A DNA stretch of 64,000 nt from Limosilactobacillus balticus (GTDB lineage Bacteria; Bacillota; Bacilli; Lactobacillales; Lactobacillaceae): positions 186,001-250,000 of the forward strand of contig NZ_JACIVH010000042.1 of the NCBI RefSeq assembly GCF_014145615.1, in the 5' to 3' direction. Below the pieces are notes generated by a model. That model was not told the DNA's origin. It saw nothing but the letters and a program-made list of their open reading frames with translations, and did not search any database. Shown here one piece after another: positions 1 to 8,054 of this stretch; position 1 is the stretch's first letter, and each line of letters starts with the position of its first letter. Position numbers and translations under genes: made by a program.

Positions 1-158
1 GCGCCTGAAGCAATCTTCTTTGTCATTGCAGCCATAATTTCAGGGGCAGTTTTAAAGTCCATATCAGCAGTTGTCATCGGTAACTCATTTGGCTTAACAT
101 CCCATTTTTCAGAATTGGTGTGACGTCGATCAAGAATTGTATCAAAATCATATTCCAT
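1..158 (-). CDS. MalY/PatB-type PLP-dependent aminotransferase (cystathionine beta-lyase family), N-terminal part
   Basis: Only the first 52 codons are in the window; the gene runs off the left edge. Reading leftwards from the ATG at 158-156 the protein begins MEYDFDTILDRR, then a TNSEKWD stretch and TTADMDF. That matches the N-terminus of fold-type I PLP enzymes of the MalY/PatB group, which cleave C-S bonds of cystathionine or cysteine. The PLP lysine lies outside the window. An AAGGGTG Shine-Dalgarno sits 8 bases upstream. The start is 14 bases after the stop of the DUF3737 gene on the same strand, so the two are probably cotranscribed. The family call is fairly safe; the substrate cannot be told. 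Confidence 0.75.
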   Translation of the reverse strand, partial: MEYDFDTILDRRHTNSEKWDVKPNELPMTTADMDFKTAPEIMAAMTKKIASG

Positions 159-172
159 AGTTTTTTCACCCT

Positions 173-1015
173 TTACTTCTTTTGAATTATTTGAATCTTG
201 TTTGGATCAATTTTAGGATTATCCATAATGATTTCATCAGCGTGATCAACGGTGATTTTACCACTAATTGGGTTCTTAATACTCATAATAGTACCTTTTA
301 GCTCGGCATCAATATTAGTACATAATTCAAAGGCAAGGTCAGTTCGTAATGCCCGGCAATTCTTTATCGTTAAGTGGTCAACATAGCATAATCCCTGATC
401 GCTTTCGATTGTGCAGTTAATAAAAGTAATGTTCTTGGTATTCCAAGCAAGGTACTCACCACTGATCTTAGAATCATAAATTGTCACGTTCTCACAGTTC
501 CAAAAGGCATCCTTTGATACTAAGCGTGAGTTATGAACTTCAACATTTTTAGCGCCATCAAAAACATAATTTCCGACAAGATCAAGATGGTCAACATAAA
601 TGTTTTCGCTATTCATTCCTAAATAATCACCAGTAGCATATACATTTTTCATCTTAATATTTTTACAGTTCCACATTGTTTCAGCAGCATCTGTAAAGTG
701 AACATTATTAAGAACGATCCCATCACATCGACGAAATTCTTTAGGTGCTTGAATTGTACTGTCAGTAATTTCAATATCGTTGGTATACCAAATTCCAGAA
801 CGTGACATTTCTTCAAAGATTGTATTGGTTACTTTGATATGATCGGAATACCAAAGAGGATATTTCCATGTAAAGAGTACGCCATCGAGAGTCAAGTTAG
901 CAGTTTCTTTTAATGGTGATTCACCCTTACCAAAAGTAGTGTTTACTAAATGAGCATCTTGAAGACCATAAAGTGGACGTTCACCATCATAATAAGCTTC
1001 TTTAATTTCTTCCAT
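173..1015 (-). CDS. DUF3737 family protein, right-handed beta-helix
   Basis: 280 residues made of short repeated strands with regularly spaced Asn/Asp and Trp/Tyr (for example MWNCKNIKMKN, FWNCENVTIYDS, AWNTKNITFINC). This is the rung pattern of a right-handed parallel beta-helix, as found in the DUF3737 family. There is no signal peptide or membrane segment, so it is probably cytoplasmic. The start has GAGG 8 bases upstream. It directly precedes the MalY-type gene on the same strand, which suggests an operon. The biochemical function of the family is unknown to me. Beta-helix folds often bind or process carbohydrates, but nothing here shows a catalytic site. Confidence 0.8.
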   Translation of the reverse strand: MEEIKEAYYDGERPLYGLQDAHLVNTTFGKGESPLKETANLTLDGVLFTWKYPLWYSDHIKVTNTIFEEMSRSGIWYTNDIEITDSTIQAPKEFRRCDGIVLNNVHFTDAAETMWNCKNIKMKNVYATGDYLGMNSENIYVDHLDLVGNYVFDGAKNVEVHNSRLVSKDAFWNCENVTIYDSKISGEYLAWNTKNITFINCTIESDQGLCYVDHLTIKNCRALRTDLAFELCTNIDAELKGTIMSIKNPISGKITVDHADEIIMDNPKIDPNKIQIIQKK

Positions 1016-1101
1016 CCTAATTACCTCACAATTCCTAATTAATTTTATAATAGGCCGAAAATAAAAAACGCGCCATTAAAGACACGTTTTAAATTGATTT
1101 T

Positions 1102-1422
1102 TTAATCATCCCAGACTTTTTTCGCAACATTAAATGCAGACCAGGCATTCGGCCATCCAACATAAAAGGCCAATTGAGTAATAATTTCCGCAATTTCATC
1201 TTTTGTAATGCCGTTGTTCTTAGCAGTTTGCATGTGGTAAGGGAGTTGTTCAAAGGCACCCTTTGTAATTAAAGCGGTAACGGTGAGAAGACTCCGGTCA
1301 CGAAGGCTTAATTCGTTTTCCCGTGACCAAACCTGTCCGAATAATACATCATCATTTAATTCTGCAAATTTAGGGGCGAAATCACCAAGTTGGTCGCGAC
1401 CAGCTGTTTGTTTCTTAGCCAT
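1102..1422 (-). CDS. Carboxymuconolactone decarboxylase (CMD) family protein
   Basis: 106 residues, the usual length for a single CMD domain (all-helical, AhpD-like fold). Typical segments are LSLRDRSLLTVTALI and the helix around EQLPYHMQTAKNNGITKDEI, followed by LAFYVGWPNAWSAFNVA. The redox CxxC of AhpD-type peroxidase partners is absent; there is no cysteine in the protein. It therefore resembles the gamma-carboxymuconolactone decarboxylase branch rather than a disulfide reductase. The SD is AGAAAGGAAG. It is divergent from the quinone-reductase-like gene across a region with two dyads. The substrate is unknown. Confidence 0.8.
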   Translation of the reverse strand: MAKKQTAGRDQLGDFAPKFAELNDDVLFGQVWSRENELSLRDRSLLTVTALITKGAFEQLPYHMQTAKNNGITKDEIAEIITQLAFYVGWPNAWSAFNVAKKVWDD

Positions 1423-1597
1423 GAAAATCTTCCTTTCTCAATCGTAATTTTGATTACTTTTACTATAAGCCTAGAAAGCTAAAATTTAAAATACCAATAT
1501 TAAGTAGGTAATAATGTAAAAAATGAATAGTTAGCAGTTTTTATTTGTGACTAAATAAAATAAGGCAAGACAAAAACCTTTGAATAATAGTACGATT

Positions 1598-1667
1598 AAT
1601 GTCTTGTTAGTAAGACATTGAAAAATATAATGTTAGAAAGCAAAAATTAAAACATGAAATACATGTT
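1598..1667. promoter_or_regulatory. Two inverted repeats in the 1423-1739 intergenic region (candidate operators)
   Basis: The 317-base gap between the divergent CMD and oxidoreductase genes holds no gene. It has two exact dyads: AATGTCTT-N6-AAGACATT at 1598-1619 and AACATG-N5-CATGTT at 1651-1667, both upstream of the oxidoreductase start at 1740. Both have the size of a dimeric regulator site. The regulator is not identifiable from the window. Confidence 0.45.
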
Positions 1668-1739
1668 AGAGCTACTTTATTGACGCTATTTTCTTAATTC
1701 GCTATGGTTGATAAAGATAAGAAAAAAGTGAGGATTATT

Positions 1740-2747
1740 ATGAAAGTAGCTCAACTTACTAAATACAATAAAAAGAATCCACAAATACTAATTAGCAATG
1801 TTTCTTTGCCGCCGCTTGGACCTGATGACCTACTAATTCAAGTTAAAGCGGCAGGTGTTAATCCATTAGACAATTTAATAGCACGGGGCGATTTGAAATT
1901 AGTTGTCCCATATAAATTACCGCAAACACTGGGCAATGAATTTGTAGGAATTGTTCAACAAACTGGTAAAGATGTTACTAATTTTAAGGTAGGTGACCGT
2001 GTATATGGACGTAATCCCTTAAATAATATTGGTGCATTTGCTGAAGAATTAGTAGTTAATCAATCCGCAGTTGCTCATGTACCGGAATATCTTACCAATC
2101 AAGAAGCGGCTAGCGTTCCTTTAACTGCTTTAACAGCAATTCAGGCTCTTGAATTGTTACAAGCTAAGCCAGGTCAGACATTATTTATTTCTGGTGGGAC
2201 AGGAAGCTTCGGTGCAATGGCCATTCCAATTGCAATTGCAAAAGGACTCAAAGTAATTACTAGTGGTAGTCCACAAAATCAGCAACGTGTCGAACAACTC
2301 GGAGTTAATAAATTTATTGACTATACAAAAGAAGATTACACAAAGGTTCTTTCAGGGATTGATTTAGTAATAGATACATTAGGTGGAAAAGAAACAATTA
2401 AGCAGATGGCAATTTTACGTCCTCATGGGAAGCTCGTATCTTTACGTGGAATACCTAATAAGGAATTTGCTAAACGAATGAAAATGAGCAAGTTCAAACA
2501 AGGACTTTTTAGTCTTGCATCCCGTAGTATTGAAAAAGAAGCAGCTAAAAAGAAAATAGACTATCAATTTTTATTCGTAACAGCCAATGGCCAACAATTA
2601 GCAGCTGCAAACAAGATCTTGGTTGAAAATCAAATTCATCCCACGGTTGGCAAAATCTTTTCACTAGATGAGGTTCCCCAAGCGATGAAAAAAGTTCAGC
2701 AGGGACATAATAAAGGTAAAGTAATTATCGATATAAGCAAGAATTAA
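1740..2747 (+). CDS. NADP-dependent quinone oxidoreductase-like protein (zinc-free MDR family)
   Basis: 335 residues from the ATG at 1740, which has GTGAGG 6 bases upstream. An ATG at 1704 in frame would add 12 residues (MVDKDKKKVRII) but contains the SD. The fold is the medium-chain dehydrogenase/reductase superfamily: GroES-like N-domain (AAGVNPLDNLIARG, then GNEFVGIVQQTGKDV and GDRVYG) and a Rossmann domain with the nucleotide loop SGGTGSFGAMA. The catalytic and structural zinc cysteines of true alcohol dehydrogenases are missing, as in quinone reductases and enoyl reductases. It probably reduces quinones or reactive enones with NADPH. Dyads upstream suggest inducible control. Confidence 0.85.
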   Translation: MKVAQLTKYNKKNPQILISNVSLPPLGPDDLLIQVKAAGVNPLDNLIARGDLKLVVPYKLPQTLGNEFVGIVQQTGKDVTNFKVGDRVYGRNPLNNIGAFAEELVVNQSAVAHVPEYLTNQEAASVPLTALTAIQALELLQAKPGQTLFISGGTGSFGAMAIPIAIAKGLKVITSGSPQNQQRVEQLGVNKFIDYTKEDYTKVLSGIDLVIDTLGGKETIKQMAILRPHGKLVSLRGIPNKEFAKRMKMSKFKQGLFSLASRSIEKEAAKKKIDYQFLFVTANGQQLAAANKILVENQIHPTVGKIFSLDEVPQAMKKVQQGHNKGKVIIDISKN

Positions 2748-2775
2748 ATTTGAAAAGTAGGTGAGTGTGAATTAA

Positions 2776-2914
2776 TTTTTCAACAAAGAGGGGCTAAGGA
2801 TAGAATGGGGATTAGCACAGCACAGGGGACTTAGCTTCGAGTCTTTTGGCGACGCGCGGCCAGTGCCATGATATCGTAACAATATTCGTATAAAATAACG
2901 AGGCTGTTGAAAAA
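2776..2914. repeat. 139-bp element bounded by inverted repeats
   Basis: The 337-base gap between genes contains TTTTTCAACA at 2776-2785 and its exact reverse complement TGTTGAAAAA at 2905-2914. Inside is a segment visibly richer in G and C than its surroundings (CGACGCGCGGCC near 2850). There is no credible ORF. It may be a small mobile-element remnant or MITE-like sequence, or an imperfect terminator region. I see no target-site duplication that I would trust. Confidence 0.35.
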
Positions 2915-3084
2915 ATAAAAGCTTTTTCTCAGGTTGTTTTTTAATCCTTACTTTAAAATTTCCCATATCCTTCACTCAATTAGTATACGTTTTGAGCATA
3001 CTTATATGATAATCAAGTAATGTTAGTTTAGAAAATATGGTGCTAATATTTAGACAATGATTAACACAAAGGAGACGAAAAATA

Positions 3085-3957
3085 ATGTCTAAATATAATG
3101 TACCTACTTTCAAATTGAACGATGGCAATGAAATTCCAGTAATCGGTTTTGGAACTTTCCAAATCCCTGCTGATGGTACAACATACAATGCAGTTAAGGA
3201 TGCCTTAGCTGCTGGTTACCGTCATATTGATACCGCGGCTGCCTACATGAATGAACAAGAAGTTGGGAAAGCAATCAAGGATAGCGGGATTCCTCGTGAT
3301 CAAATCTGGGTAACAAGTAAGATGTGGCTTCAAGACTACAAATATGAAGACGCTAAAAAGGCTATTGAAATTTCCCTTAACAAATTAGGGCTTGATTATA
3401 TTGACCTTTACCTTCTTCACCAACCATATGGGGCGGTTGACGAAGCATGGAAGGCAGTCGAAGAAGCACAAAAGGCTGGTAAGCTTCGTTCAATCGGTGT
3501 TTCCAACATGACACCTAAACTTTGGAACAAGTTTGTTCCTAACTTTGATGTAACTCCTGCGGTAAACCAAGTTGAATTTAACCCTTATTTCCAACAAAAG
3601 AAATTACGGGAAATTCTTGCGAAGGATGATGTTCGTCTTGAAGCCTGGGCACCCCTTGGACAAGGTAATGCTGACTTACTACATGAACCAGTAATCACAG
3701 CAATTGCTGAAAAATACGGTAAGAATGCTGGTCAAGTAATTCTTCGCTTTGAAAATCAAGAAGGAATTGTTGTCTTCCCTAAGTCTGTTCACGAAGCACG
3801 AATTAAGAGTAATCTTGATATTTTTGACTTCGAATTAACGGATGAAGAAATGGACCAAATTCGGGCCCTCGATAAAGGAAAGGGAATGCATGATCCTGAT
3901 GCGCCTGGTGTTGGTGAGATGTTATTAAATGCATATGATATTCACGCTAATGATTAA
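3085..3957 (+). CDS. Aldo/keto reductase (2,5-diketo-D-gluconate reductase-like)
   Basis: 290 residues, the normal length for a TIM-barrel AKR. The catalytic tetrad is visible: Asp and Tyr in IDTAAAYMNE, Lys in WVTSKMW, His in LYLLHQPYG. The NADPH-binding C-terminal segment is VFPKSVHEARIKSN. The SD is AAGGAGA. It is a clear paralogue of the AKR at 12610-13488. One difference is the segment after QVILRF, which reads ENQEGIVV here and LLQRGITV in the paralogue. A role in reducing aldehydes or methylglyoxal-type carbonyls is likely from the family. It stands as a single gene. Confidence 0.9.
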   Translation: MSKYNVPTFKLNDGNEIPVIGFGTFQIPADGTTYNAVKDALAAGYRHIDTAAAYMNEQEVGKAIKDSGIPRDQIWVTSKMWLQDYKYEDAKKAIEISLNKLGLDYIDLYLLHQPYGAVDEAWKAVEEAQKAGKLRSIGVSNMTPKLWNKFVPNFDVTPAVNQVEFNPYFQQKKLREILAKDDVRLEAWAPLGQGNADLLHEPVITAIAEKYGKNAGQVILRFENQEGIVVFPKSVHEARIKSNLDIFDFELTDEEMDQIRALDKGKGMHDPDAPGVGEMLLNAYDIHAND

Positions 3958-4060
3958 TACTTTTAAAGCATAGATAAGGATTAATTATAAGCATTTTCCA
4001 TCATTGCGTTTTTACGTTAAAATTTATACAGCGTTTTAAGATAAAGGAGGCCCTTCATTA

Positions 4061-4546
4061 ATGGCAAAGACCCTTGTTTTATACTATTCTGCAACCAATA
4101 CTACTAAGAAGATTGCAGAACAGATTGCTCAAAAATTAAATGCAGATATTGCCGAAATTCATCCAGCACAACCATATACGGATGCAGATTTAAACTGGCA
4201 TGATGATCAAAGCCGGACATCAATTGAACAGCACGAGCATAATAGCCGGGTTGATATTAAGGATGATTTACCAGATATTAGTGGCTATGACAATATTGTC
4301 ATTGGGCACCCGATTTGGTGGGCTATCCCGCCGCGGATGATTAGTATGGTGATTGATCATCTTGATTTAAACGGGAAGAATTTAGCACTATTTGCTACTT
4401 CTGGTGGAACAAGCTATGATCGCTCACAAAACTATGTTGAACGAACGGTTAATGAAAATGGTTATGATACCAAAGTCAACCAAGGGGCAATTTTAAATGA
4501 CCCACGCCAAATTGACGGCTGGATTGACTCACTTAATTTTAAATAA
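4061..4546 (+). CDS. Flavodoxin
   Basis: 161 residues. The N-terminal FMN phosphate loop is LYYSATNTTKKIA, and further FMN-contact segments are GHPIWWAIPP and LFATSGGTSYDRS. This is a stand-alone flavodoxin domain acting as a soluble electron carrier or FMN-dependent reductase. The start has a strong AAAGGAGG. A hairpin terminator follows immediately. It is monocistronic and next to redox genes (AKR, quinone-reductase-like). Confidence 0.9.
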   Translation: MAKTLVLYYSATNTTKKIAEQIAQKLNADIAEIHPAQPYTDADLNWHDDQSRTSIEQHEHNSRVDIKDDLPDISGYDNIVIGHPIWWAIPPRMISMVIDHLDLNGKNLALFATSGGTSYDRSQNYVERTVNENGYDTKVNQGAILNDPRQIDGWIDSLNFK

Positions 4547-4550
4547 AGAG

Positions 4551-4590
4551 AAGCGCTGAAGCTAGGAAATCCAGTTGTTCAGCGCTTTTT
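4551..4590 (+). terminator. Rho-independent terminator of the flavodoxin gene
   Basis: AAGCGCTGAA pairs with TTCAGCGCTT across a 17-base loop and is followed by a T run. It sits 5 bases after the stop codon. Confidence 0.8.
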
Positions 4591-4603
4591 GTAATAGTAA
4601 AAT

Positions 4604-5473
4604 TCATTGCACTTCCTTTAAGTGGTTCAAGAAAACCTGCGCAACGTTAGATAATTGACGGTTTTTATTCCAAATGAGATTATTTTGATCTGTAATAGTA
4701 GGGGTTAGAGGACGGAAGATAAGATTAGTTCCAGTGATATTGATCAGATTTTCATAGGTTAATACAAGGCACGCTCCTGTCTCGACTAATAAACGAGCAT
4801 TAAAAATTAAATTGTACTGGCCAATAAAGTTGTACTGATCAATAAAGGAACCAGCCCACACCCGAAACACATCCTGCTCTTTAGATTGAGCTGACGTAAT
4901 AATAGGGACACCCTTTAGATCTTCCGGAGTAATCTTTTCCTTTTCTGCAATCGGCTGATCTTTTCGGACTAAGATTCCCCAGATATTCTTTTGCGGCAAC
5001 CTAATTGAATGATAATCTAGGAGCTTTTCTGGTCCCATTATGATTCCAAAATCCAAGGTACCGTTATTTAAGCGCTGATAGATTTGATCGCTATCACCAC
5101 TTACTAAGTTAATCTTAACATCTGGATACTTTTTGATAATATCACCAATTACTGTCATTACTGGCTGAATAGCTGCACTTTCTCCTGCACCAATATCTAA
5201 TGTTCCGCTTATGACATTTTGTGATTGCAGGTCGGTTTCAGTTTTGTCAACGAGGCCAGTAATCTCTTGCGCTCGTTCATATAAATAATAGCCTTCTTGG
5301 GTAAGTTTGATTTGCCGGTGTCCTCGTTCAAATAAAGTAATCCCAAGTTCCTTTTCAAGATCCATTAATTGTCGTGATAGTGTCGGTTGAGAAATATGTA
5401 ATCTTTTAGCGGCATTTGAAATGTTCTTTTCTTGGACTACTTCAATAAAATACCTCAGTACACGGACTTCCAT
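4604..5473 (-). CDS. LysR family transcriptional regulator
   Basis: 289 residues from the ATG at 5473, which has TTGGAGTG 8 bases upstream; an in-frame GTG at 5482 lies inside that SD. The N-terminal winged helix is seen in NISNAAKRLHISQPTLSRQLMDLEKELG, followed by an effector domain starting GTLDIGAGES. It is divergent from the acetyltransferase-hydrolase-DUF915 operon, with a TTAAATA-N4-TATTTAA dyad between them, the normal geometry for a LysR regulator of the adjacent operon. The effector is unknown. Confidence 0.88.
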   Translation of the reverse strand: MEVRVLRYFIEVVQEKNISNAAKRLHISQPTLSRQLMDLEKELGITLFERGHRQIKLTQEGYYLYERAQEITGLVDKTETDLQSQNVISGTLDIGAGESAAIQPVMTVIGDIIKKYPDVKINLVSGDSDQIYQRLNNGTLDFGIIMGPEKLLDYHSIRLPQKNIWGILVRKDQPIAEKEKITPEDLKGVPIITSAQSKEQDVFRVWAGSFIDQYNFIGQYNLIFNARLLVETGACLVLTYENLINITGTNLIFRPLTPTITDQNNLIWNKNRQLSNVAQVFLNHLKEVQ

Positions 5474-5512
5474 TTTAATCACTCCAATATGCTTTTTAAC
5501 TATAGTATGTCA

Positions 5513-5530
5513 TTAAATATAAGTATTTAA
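5513..5530. promoter_or_regulatory. Inverted repeat between divergent LysR gene and acetyltransferase operon
   Basis: TTAAATA-N4-TATTTAA is an exact 7-base dyad, 40 bases from the LysR start and 60 from the acetyltransferase start. It is the best candidate for the LysR binding site, but AT richness makes chance dyads common here. Confidence 0.35.
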
Positions 5531-5589
5531 CATTATTATAAAAACTCGATAAGATATAAACAATAATTTCAAGCAAAAGAGGGATGAAA

Positions 5590-6120
5590 ATGAAAGAGAT
5601 TCAAAAAGAAGAACTTGCGACAATCACGGCAACGGCTTTAAAAAATCAAGACTTACTTCAACAATTGAATAGTCGGTCAGCATCGCAAAGAGAAATTCGC
5701 CATGTCCTTAATGATGTAACTGGTCAAAAAATAGATGCCTCGGTTGAAATTCGTTTGCCGATCCGTAGTGATTACGGAGCTAACCTGAAAATTGGGAAAC
5801 AAGTATTTATTAACAGTGGTGCGATGTTTACTGATCTCGGCGGAATTGAATTAGAAGATAAGGTTTTAGTCGGACCCAATGTAACAATCATTTCGGTAAA
5901 TCATCCCCTTGATCCAGAAAAGCGACGCGGCGTTGAATTGAAATCAGTCCTCATTAAGGAAAATGCCTGGCTTGGCGCAAATGCTACAATCTTACCAGGC
6001 GTTACAGTTGGTGAAAATGCTGTTGTTGCAGCGGGAGCAGTTGTTAGTAAAGATGTTCCTGCTAATACTGTTGTTGCGGGCGTTCCTGCTAAGGTGATTA
6101 AGAAAATTGGAGGCGAATAA
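5590..6120 (+). CDS. Acyltransferase of the left-handed beta-helix type (maltose/galactoside O-acetyltransferase-like)
   Basis: 176 residues from the ATG at 5590; the in-frame ATG at 5584 abuts the AGAGGG SD and is too close. Hexapeptide repeats run through the C-terminal two thirds ([23 protein letters not shown], then [24 protein letters not shown]). The catalytic His of the family is in SVNHPLDP. The C-terminal [15 protein letters not shown] is diagnostic of CoA-dependent sugar O-acetyltransferases. It is the first gene of a three-gene operon with a hydrolase and a DUF915 protein. Confidence 0.88.
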   Translation: MKEIQKEELATITATALKNQDLLQQLNSRSASQREIRHVLNDVTGQKIDASVEIRLPIRSDYGANLKIGKQVFINSGAMFTDLGGIELEDKVLVGPNVTIISVNHPLDPEKRRGVELKSVLIKENAWLGANATILPGVTVGENAVVAAGAVVSKDVPANTVVAGVPAKVIKKIGGE

Positions 6121-6121
6121 T

Positions 6122-7087
6122 ATGTCATTTGGATATATTACACCATTATCAGCAAACGTAGAACGGCAAAGTATTAATTTTAAAAATCGTTATGGCTTAA
6201 AATTAGCTGGTGACCTTTATTATGCTAAGAATTTAGATATTAAAGAAAAGCACCCGGCTTTAATTATTGGTGCGCCCTATGGTGGGGTGAAAGAACAAGG
6301 ACCAGCCGTGTATGGTAATGAACTTGCTCAGCGTGGCTTTGTTGTTTTAACTTTTGATCAAGCTAATATGGGAGATTCTGCTGGTGAGCCACGACGCGTT
6401 TCTTCACCAGGATTATTTGCGGAATCGTTTAGTGCAGCGGTTGATTTTCTTGGCGTTGACGTTCCGTTTGTTGATCGTTACAAGATTGGGGTTGTTGGAA
6501 TTTGTGGTTCTGGTGGTTTTGCACTAGCGGCAGCTGCGGTGGATCCACGAATTAAAGCCGTTGCTACTGCATCAATGTATGATATTACTGATGTTCGTGG
6601 GATGATGAACCTAAGCGATGAAGAGTTACATAAAATGAAAGAAGAGTTAGCTAACCAGCGCTGGGAAGATTATGCAAACGGGATTCCTGAATATAAGCCA
6701 AGTTTCCCAACTAAACCTTACCCGGATATTGATGCATTGCCAGAAAGCGATCCGATTACTAATGAATGGAATCGATTCTACGCTGTTCCTCGTGGTTTTC
6801 ATGCTCATGCTCGTGGAAATTTCACTACTACTTCTAACCTTGCCATGATGCAATTTCCGGCGTTAGCTTATATTGACGAGATTTCCCCACGGCCAATTCT
6901 TTTTATTTTTGGTGACCATGCTCATTCACGTGCTTTCTCTGAACGAGCTTATAAGCTAGCAAAAGAACCTAAAGAGATGTATGTTGTAGATGATTGTGAA
7001 CATATTGACCTTTATGATCGGGTTGATAAAATACCATTTAATAAGATCAAACAATTCTTTGATGAAGCTTTTGTAAAGGAAGATTAG
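6122..7087 (+). CDS. Alpha/beta hydrolase (dienelactone hydrolase/FrsA-like)
   Basis: 321 residues from the ATG at 6122. An in-frame ATG at 6107 lies inside the end of the previous gene and upstream of the GGAGG SD. The fold is an alpha/beta hydrolase: GAPYGGVKEQGP near the oxyanion hole, nucleophile elbow VGICGSGGFALAAA, acid in FIFGDHAHSR, base in DDCEHIDLYD. The elbow carries both Cys and Ser, so either could be the nucleophile, as in dienelactone hydrolases. It starts one base after the acetyltransferase stop and ends one base before the DUF915 gene, a tight operon. The substrate is unknown. Confidence 0.82.
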   Translation: MSFGYITPLSANVERQSINFKNRYGLKLAGDLYYAKNLDIKEKHPALIIGAPYGGVKEQGPAVYGNELAQRGFVVLTFDQANMGDSAGEPRRVSSPGLFAESFSAAVDFLGVDVPFVDRYKIGVVGICGSGGFALAAAAVDPRIKAVATASMYDITDVRGMMNLSDEELHKMKEELANQRWEDYANGIPEYKPSFPTKPYPDIDALPESDPITNEWNRFYAVPRGFHAHARGNFTTTSNLAMMQFPALAYIDEISPRPILFIFGDHAHSRAFSERAYKLAKEPKEMYVVDDCEHIDLYDRVDKIPFNKIKQFFDEAFVKED

Positions 7088-7948
7088 ATGAAAAAGTATT
7101 CTCAATTATTATTAGGATTTGCTGTTATTTTAGTTGGCCTATTAGGAATAAGTTCGCGAGCACATGCAGTGACCCACTATATTCAGTCATCAACGCCGAC
7201 AATTTTTGTTCATGGGTGGGGGAGTAGTTCTCATGCTGAAGAAAAAATGGCTACTGCTGCCCGTGATGCTGATGTTACGAAGACAATTGTGCGGGCCAAC
7301 GTTGATAGAAAAGGAAAAGTAACATTTAACCATCAAATTCCAGCAAATGCCGTTAATCCAATTGTTGAAGTTAATCTTGAAGATAATAAATTAAGTGCCT
7401 ATCAAGATGATTACACGCAAGGTTATCATCATGGTGGTGGGTATGTAAAAAACGTGGTATTAGCTTTAGAAAAACAGCACCATTATAAGCAAATTAACCT
7501 TGTGGGCCATTCAATGGGGAATCTTGAAATTATCAATTATATTAATGACAATGTAAATGATAAAAGCCTTCCGCAAGTAGCCCACTTAGTAGCGATTGCT
7601 GGTCACTATAATGGACTTGTGGGTCAAAGCAATGTTCAAAATGCGAAGGTAAATTCTAAGACTGGTGAACCAGATAAAATGGATTCTGCTTACCGCGAAT
7701 TACTTGGCTTACGGCAGAGCTTTCCTAGAAATACAGCGGTGTTAAATATTTACGGGGATGTTGGTGATGGTAGTCGTTCTGATGAGGATGTCCCAGTAAA
7801 TTCTGCTAAATCATTAAAGTATTTAGTCGGTGATCGCGCCAAGTCATATCAAGAAGTTGAAATCCACGGAAAGAACGCTCAACACAGTAAGCTCCACAAT
7901 AACAGTCAAGTAAACCGTGAATTAATTAAATTCTTGTGGGAAAAATAG
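7088..7948 (+). CDS. Secreted DUF915 alpha/beta hydrolase (copy 1)
   Basis: 286 residues with an N-terminal signal peptide (MKKYSQLLLGFAVILVGLLG, likely cleavage after AHA). After it comes the oxyanion-hole strand TIFVHGWGSSSHAEE, nucleophile elbow LVGHSMGNLE, and C-terminal KNAQHSKLHNN supplying the His. This is the DUF915 family common in lactobacilli. It is the last gene of the acetyltransferase operon, with AAGGAAG inside the preceding gene as SD. A paralogue with the same motifs lies at 63013-63867. Export suggests a lipase or esterase on the cell surface or in the medium. Confidence 0.88.
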   Translation: MKKYSQLLLGFAVILVGLLGISSRAHAVTHYIQSSTPTIFVHGWGSSSHAEEKMATAARDADVTKTIVRANVDRKGKVTFNHQIPANAVNPIVEVNLEDNKLSAYQDDYTQGYHHGGGYVKNVVLALEKQHHYKQINLVGHSMGNLEIINYINDNVNDKSLPQVAHLVAIAGHYNGLVGQSNVQNAKVNSKTGEPDKMDSAYRELLGLRQSFPRNTAVLNIYGDVGDGSRSDEDVPVNSAKSLKYLVGDRAKSYQEVEIHGKNAQHSKLHNNSQVNRELIKFLWEK

Positions 7949-7951
7949 AGT

Positions 7952-7986
7952 AAAAAGAAATGGGAATTTTTTTCATTTCTTTTTTG
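7952..7986 (+). terminator. Terminator of the acetyltransferase-DUF915 operon
   Basis: AAAAAGAAATG pairs with CATTTCTTTTT, followed by further T residues. It starts 3 bases after the stop. Confidence 0.7.
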
Positions 7987-7987
7987 T

Positions 7988-8016
7988 TTGACATTGTGTC
8001 GATAACGACATAAAAT
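7988..8016 (+). promoter_or_regulatory. padC promoter with an embedded palindrome (likely PadR operator)
   Basis: TTGACA at 7988-7993 and TAAAAT at 8011-8016 are separated by 17 bases. The spacer ends in the perfect dyad TGTCG-ATAA-CGACA at 7997-8010, which fills the space between the -35 and -10 boxes. PadR repressors are known to bind dyads in the pad promoter and release on phenolic acids. A repressor bound here would block RNA polymerase directly. That PadR binds this exact dyad is inference. Confidence 0.75.
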
Positions 8017-8054
8017 AAAAATGCATAGAGAAAAGAATTGAAAGGATGATCAAA

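Noticed and set aside
2772-3188. Two short minus-strand frames around the 2.8-3.2 kb gap
   Set aside because: One covers the inverted-repeat element and the other the start of the AKR on the opposite strand; neither has an SD or protein-like composition.
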